NCBI GenBank assembly: GCA_009783865.1
Contig: WRCR01000127.1
Location: forward strand, 1-9,632
Length of the DNA: 9,632 bases
Direction of reading: 5' to 3'
From: Planctomycetaceae bacterium
GTDB lineage: Bacteria > Planctomycetota > Planctomycetia > Pirellulales > Thermoguttaceae
The stretch's first letter is position 1, and each line of letters opens with the position of its first letter. The notes beneath the pieces were generated by a model, which worked only from the letters and a program-made list of their open reading frames with translations, ran no database searches and was not told the origin of the DNA. The position numbers and the translations under genes were made by a program. Shown here in pieces: positions 7,243 to 9,632 of this stretch.

Positions 7243-7491
7243 ATGAGTTGGCTTGGATTTTTGAAAGGACTTTTTGAGATGAACCTAAACCTTTTGCCTA
7301 ACTGGAATATTGTGCTGTTTGGAATATACAGACCAACAAACAATTTTTACAATCTTGACAAGTCCGATGTTCTTGCGATGGCGCAGGAACAGAACAGAGC
7401 GTTAACTCCGCCGGAAGATAAAAAACAACCGGCGGACAAAGAGAGTATCGGCTGTGATGCCGGTGAAACAACAACTAACAAGGAGAATTAA
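7243..7491 (+). CDS. Unknown 82-residue protein preceded by RNA element E2
   Basis: The N-terminal 30 residues are hydrophobic and aromatic (MSWLGFLKGLFEMNLNLLPN, then WNIVLFGIYR). They are followed by an Asn-rich turn (PTNNFYN) and a charged hydrophilic tail of about 45 residues rich in Glu, Lys, Thr and Asn. The N-terminus could be a weak membrane segment or an amphipathic helix; with Lys8 and Glu12 inside it, it is not a classical signal peptide. A near-ideal SD, AGGAGGAG, ends 5 bases before ATG 7243, far stronger than those of the portal or terminase. The open frame extending upstream to 7111 crosses element E2 and is rejected. The decoration protein gene starts one base after its stop. 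Family unknown. Confidence 0.7.
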   Translation: MSWLGFLKGLFEMNLNLLPNWNIVLFGIYRPTNNFYNLDKSDVLAMAQEQNRALTPPEDKKQPADKESIGCDAGETTTNKEN

Positions 7492-7492
7492 A

Positions 7493-7816
7493 ATGAATGC
7501 AAGATTTGTACAAGACGGAAACGCGATTGACTACACGCCGTCGGCGGCAGTTGCTGCCGGACAAGTGGTCACGGCTGGTAAAATTATCGGCATTGCGAAG
7601 CGGGATATAAGAGCAAACGAATTGGGTGCGCTGCACTTAGTCGGTGTGTACGATATTGTCAAAGCAGCCGGTGCTGTAACGCTTGGTGCAGAAGTGTACT
7701 GGGACGCAACCGCAACGAATGCAACGACTACGGCAAGCACTAATGCTCTTATCGGTATTGCGGTTGCCGCTGCCGCCAGCGGTGACGAGACCGTGCGGGT
7801 GCGTATCGGAAAATAA
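7493..7816 (+). CDS. DUF2190-type capsid decoration (cement) protein
   Basis: A 107-residue, Ala/Gly/Val-rich beta protein matching the DUF2190 pattern found next to phage capsid genes. An N-terminal extended arm (residues 1-17) is followed by AAGQVVTAGKIIGIAKRDI (21-39). Next comes LGALHLVGVYDIVKA (44-58), then LGAEVYWD (64-71), and finally IGIAVAAAASGDETVRVRIGK (88-107). Members with known roles are thought to bind the outside of the head and stabilise it after expansion, which suits a gene placed just after the capsid. AAGGAGA precedes ATG 7493 by 6 bases. The frame is open back to 7454, but that overlaps the previous gene and has no SD. It is the last head gene before a 102-base gap. Confidence 0.83.
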   Translation: MNARFVQDGNAIDYTPSAAVAAGQVVTAGKIIGIAKRDIRANELGALHLVGVYDIVKAAGAVTLGAEVYWDATATNATTTASTNALIGIAVAAAASGDETVRVRIGK

Positions 7817-7840
7817 CAGCCGCGTCCTGATAAACGGGCG

Positions 7841-7901
7841 AAAAGGGGGTAATCTGCTTGTCAGTTACCCCTGCCTACGGGCGCATGATTTACCCTTTTT
7901 T
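7841..7901 (+). terminator. Mutually exclusive hairpins with T-tracts after the decoration gene (terminator/attenuator-like)
   Basis: GGGGGTAA (7845-7852) can pair with TTACCCCT (7865-7872), extended by CTG/CAG (7854-7856 with 7862-7864). The same 5' strand, extended to AAAAGGGGGTAA (7841-7852), can instead pair with TTACCCTTTTTT (7890-7901), 12 bp including two wobbles. A further T-run and TTACC at 7909-7918 reach the next start codon. The proximal hairpin has no T-tract after it, whereas the distal pairing ends in one. This is compatible with a terminator or attenuator between the head genes and the membrane cassette. Confidence 0.45.
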
Positions 7902-7918
7902 GAGATACTTTTTTTACC

Positions 7919-8575
7919 ATGCAAAAATTTTACCCTGATATACGCCGATATGTCCTGCTCATAGCGACTGCGGTGCTTGTTTTACTTGCCTTCTATTTTC
8001 AGACGGCGAAAGACGATATGTACCGAATGCTTTTGCAGGAAAAATTTGCATCGATTCGATATGATGCCGACTTCGCTTGCAGTACGTTTGACTATCTAGT
8101 TCAGCGTGACAACAAGTGGGACGTTCAAAAATATCAGGATACGCTGATATTTCTTGCCTCAAAGATTGACGCAACCTCAAAGTGCTACGGCGAGTTGTTT
8201 GACGAGCAGTTTAATTCGATTTCGAAACGGTCGCCGGTTTTTCCCAATAAGACCTTTGACCCGAAAGAATACCCAGATCTGATGTTCTTGATGCAGTCGG
8301 AGAACACCGGAGACTATACCGTGATGTTCGACCCGCAGGTTGTTCCGGCGCACGAGTTGCATTTGCACTGGCGGTGGATTCCTACTGACAAGGAAATTGA
8401 AAACCGGCTGCTTCTCATCGTCGGCTGCACGAAGTATTCCGTCAATACAAAAATAACAGATAAGTTTATCAACAGCACTGTTGCTTTGTTTTTAATATCG
8501 TCAGTTTTTGTCATCGGCAGCATAATGATGCTGTCGGTGCGCAGCCGCAGAACAGGGGACAATCGTGCCGGGTAA
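7919..8575 (+). CDS. Unknown bitopic membrane protein with extracytoplasmic domain, upstream of holin
   Basis: A 218-residue protein with a membrane segment near each end. The N-terminal segment covers residues 11-28 after a basic start (MQKFYPDIRR). The C-terminal segment covers about residues 187-207 and is followed by the basic tail RSRRTGDNR. By the positive-inside rule both ends are cytoplasmic and about 155 residues lie outside. That domain has Cys54, Cys89 and Cys170 and a His-rich AHELHLHWRW stretch (144-153). I do not recognise a family. The layout resembles small sensor or antiholin-like proteins, and its 11-base overlap with the holin gene suggests a role in lysis or its timing; this is inference. 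No convincing SD precedes ATG 7919, but later in-frame starts would lose the first membrane segment. Confidence 0.7.
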   Translation: MQKFYPDIRRYVLLIATAVLVLLAFYFQTAKDDMYRMLLQEKFASIRYDADFACSTFDYLVQRDNKWDVQKYQDTLIFLASKIDATSKCYGELFDEQFNSISKRSPVFPNKTFDPKEYPDLMFLMQSENTGDYTVMFDPQVVPAHELHLHWRWIPTDKEIENRLLLIVGCTKYSVNTKITDKFINSTVALFLISSVFVIGSIMMLSVRSRRTGDNRAG

Positions 8576-8948
8576 GGAATTTTTGTTTATCGGTTTTGTT
8601 TTAATGGCGATTTTCGGTGCCTGCGTCAAGTGGGTGAATTCGTTAAAGACCGCTCCGTCGACTTGGTCGGTACTTATAACTGATGTTTTCACGGCAGCCT
8701 TTATCGGCTGCGTTGTCGGAAATATAAATGAGTGGCTGCAGTACGATAGACACATGGCATACGCAGTTGCAGGCATGTCGGGGCATTGGGGGACGAAGAG
8801 CATCGGCACATTACAGGCATACGTGATGAAGCGTGCCGGAATAGATATTACAGTCAATGAAAGCAATGTAGAGGAAGACATCACTGTAATCAATGAACGA
8901 CTCAATAAATTAGAAACCACACTTGAAAAGAAAGAGAACGACGAATGA
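8565..8948 (+). CDS. LydA-type phage holin (holin superfamily III)
   Basis: Holins oligomerise in the inner membrane and open holes at a set time so that endolysin can reach the wall. The 127-residue product has three candidate membrane segments at about 6-24, 36-53 and 64-83. It also has the signature AGMSGHWGTK (69-78), which fits the GxSGHxGT motif typical of LydA-like holins. After this comes a hydrophilic coiled-coil C-terminus from residue 100. The start is GTG 8565, supported by AGGGG (8554-8558) six bases upstream; no ATG gives the first membrane segment intact. It overlaps the previous gene by 11 bases and the next by ATGA. No endolysin lies within the window. Confidence 0.75.
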   Translation: MPGKEFLFIGFVLMAIFGACVKWVNSLKTAPSTWSVLITDVFTAAFIGCVVGNINEWLQYDRHMAYAVAGMSGHWGTKSIGTLQAYVMKRAGIDITVNESNVEEDITVINERLNKLETTLEKKENDE

Positions 8949-9250
8949 CACTTATCAGCAACCTTTGGACTATCATTTGGAAGGCGCCGCAAATCATCGG
9001 CATCATCAGGGCGATTATAGACATCACCGGCAGCGAAACGTTTCAGAAAATCCTTGAGTTCATTCAGGATATTCTCAAACTCGAACCGCTTCCGCCCAAT
9101 CCTGACAAGGAGAGCGAGCCCGACAAACAGCGTCTTCTTGAGCGGCTGAAAAAACGCATCGGGTTATCGATGTTGAAAATGGACGAAGGGGATTACATGG
9201 TATTTCAGGATTTTCAAACAATGAAAAATTCCGACATACAACAGGCGTAA
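8945..9250 (+). CDS. Small amphipathic protein coupled to the holin gene
   Basis: A 101-residue protein beginning at an ATGA overlap with the holin stop. Residues 1-45 are hydrophobic with spaced charges (NLWTIIWKAPQIIGIIRAII, then FQKILEFIQDILKL), suggesting membrane-associated amphipathic helices rather than a clean transmembrane span. A Pro-rich hinge (PLPPNPDKESEPD) follows, then a basic helix (RLLERLKKRIG) and an acidic tail. The translational coupling suggests it is made together with the holin and may belong to the same lysis or membrane function, but no family is recognised. The gap after its stop is filled by RNA element E3. Confidence 0.65.
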   Translation: MTLISNLWTIIWKAPQIIGIIRAIIDITGSETFQKILEFIQDILKLEPLPPNPDKESEPDKQRLLERLKKRIGLSMLKMDEGDYMVFQDFQTMKNSDIQQA

Positions 9251-9254
9251 GAAA

Positions 9255-9384
9255 AAATAAGAAGTTGCCCTGATGCTGCTACAACAGCAGCAGGGCGCGG
9301 ATAGTGTTGGTTTTTGGAGAGAAACACTTGCCGCATGAGAGATATTGTAGTGTCTCTTTTGAAAAAGGCAAGTACACCTTTTTT
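9255..9384 (+). ncRNA. Structured leader RNA element E3, upstream of the small hydrophobic gene at 9398
   Basis: Hairpin 1 pairs GCCCTG (9267-9272) with CAGGGC (9291-9296), an A9273/G9290 mismatch, TGCTG (9274-9278) with CAGCA (9285-9289), and loop CTACAA. GCGGA (9297-9301) follows. AGTGTT (9303-9308) can pair with AACACT (9323-9328). ACTTGCC (9326-9332) pairs with GGCAAGT (9367-9373), enclosing GAGAGA (9337-9342) paired with TCTCTT (9353-9358) around a 10-base loop. That loop contains TTGTAG (9345-9350), the exact complement of the hairpin 1 loop, so a kissing contact is possible. The SD AAGGAGAG (9386-9393) follows. Confidence 0.77.
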
Positions 9385-9397
9385 GAAGGAGAGAAGA

Positions 9398-9632
9398 ATG
9401 CTTGTTATTGGATTAGCAAGTTTTGGGTTAGGATTATTTCAGGTGTTTTTTATGTTAAGTTGTCGCCCGCAAATATATTTTATGCCGTTATCAGGCAATA
9501 CGGCAAAAGAAGAACTCGAAGCGATACTTGACGAATTACGGACGAAAGGAAATGTAAAAGTGATAGCGAAAGATACTGACATAACGGTGCCGGAAAACTT
9601 TCCGGAGATGACCGTTGAAGAGAAAAAAGAAA
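9398..9632 (+). CDS. Small hydrophobic N-terminus protein, cut by the window end
   Basis: The 78 visible codons have no stop. Residues 1-20 are a hydrophobic stretch, MLVIGLASFGLGLFQVFFML, followed by SC at 21-22. This could be a membrane anchor; there is no basic N-terminal residue, so a signal peptide is less likely. From residue 33 the protein is hydrophilic, with a helix (TAKEELEAILDELRTKG), a short strand (NVKVIAKD) and an acidic end. AAGGAGAG lies 4 bases before ATG 9398. Like the gene at 7243, it follows an RNA element and pairs a hydrophobic N-terminus with a hydrophilic tail, although I see no convincing sequence homology between the two. An overlapping frame at 9304-9531 was rejected. 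Confidence 0.7.
   Translation, partial: MLVIGLASFGLGLFQVFFMLSCRPQIYFMPLSGNTAKEELEAILDELRTKGNVKVIAKDTDITVPENFPEMTVEEKKE

Noticed and set aside
4951..9384. CRISPR array or simple transposon (MITE) as explanation for the three repeats
   Set aside because: The copies are kilobases apart with no spacer pattern, no terminal inverted repeats or target duplications are visible at the ends, and each respects the stop-to-SD boundaries.
9304..9531. Open frame overlapping E3 and the last gene
   Set aside because: It has no SD, runs through the E3 stems, and is in a different frame from the SD-supported gene at 9398.

Overview
The window is the head-morphogenesis part of a tailed (siphovirus-type, lambda-like) bacteriophage or prophage. 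Every supported gene lies on the + strand and is tightly packed, with ATGA overlaps or gaps of a few bases. The head genes follow the lambda plan: large terminase, gpW-like joining protein, lambda-family portal, then protease, scaffold and capsid. Here the last three are fused into one prohead protease/major capsid polypeptide, followed by a DUF2190-type decoration protein. The host cannot be fixed from the sequence. Composition is mixed (about 50% GC) and Shine-Dalgarno (SD) sites are strong. The combination of a GpA-like terminase, lambda portal and protease-capsid fusion would fit a Gram-negative or PVC-group host, but that is only a guess.

Layout. 1-760: three small genes (a coiled-coil protein, a 45-residue membrane peptide, and an Asn-rich 88-residue protein that is a small-terminase candidate by position only). 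764-4933: terminase, a small four-cysteine protein, a gpW-like joiner, an unknown 83-residue protein, and the portal. 4951-5080: intergenic RNA element E1. 5087-7114: protease-capsid fusion, with a strong internal ribosome site at 5646-5662 that could make the capsid half separately. 7116-7229: RNA element E2. 7243-7816: a small unknown protein and the decoration protein. 7817-7918: a gap with mutually exclusive hairpins and T-tracts. 7919-9250: a coupled membrane/lysis cassette (a protein with two membrane segments, a LydA-type holin, and a small amphipathic protein). 9255-9384: RNA element E3. 9398-end: a small hydrophobic protein cut by the window edge.

The most notable feature is a family of about 115-130-nt structured intergenic elements present three times (E1, E2, E3). 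Each fills the gap between an upstream stop codon and the SD of the next gene. They share the flanks AAG(T/G)TGCCC and GGGCGCGGA around a GC-rich hairpin. E2 and E3 also share a second architecture: AGTGTT/AACACT pairing, an ACTTG(Y)C/GGCAAGT helix, and a 6-bp hairpin with a 10-base loop. Compensatory base changes support the stems. They look like cis-acting leader RNAs of selected late genes; I do not recognise them as a known family.
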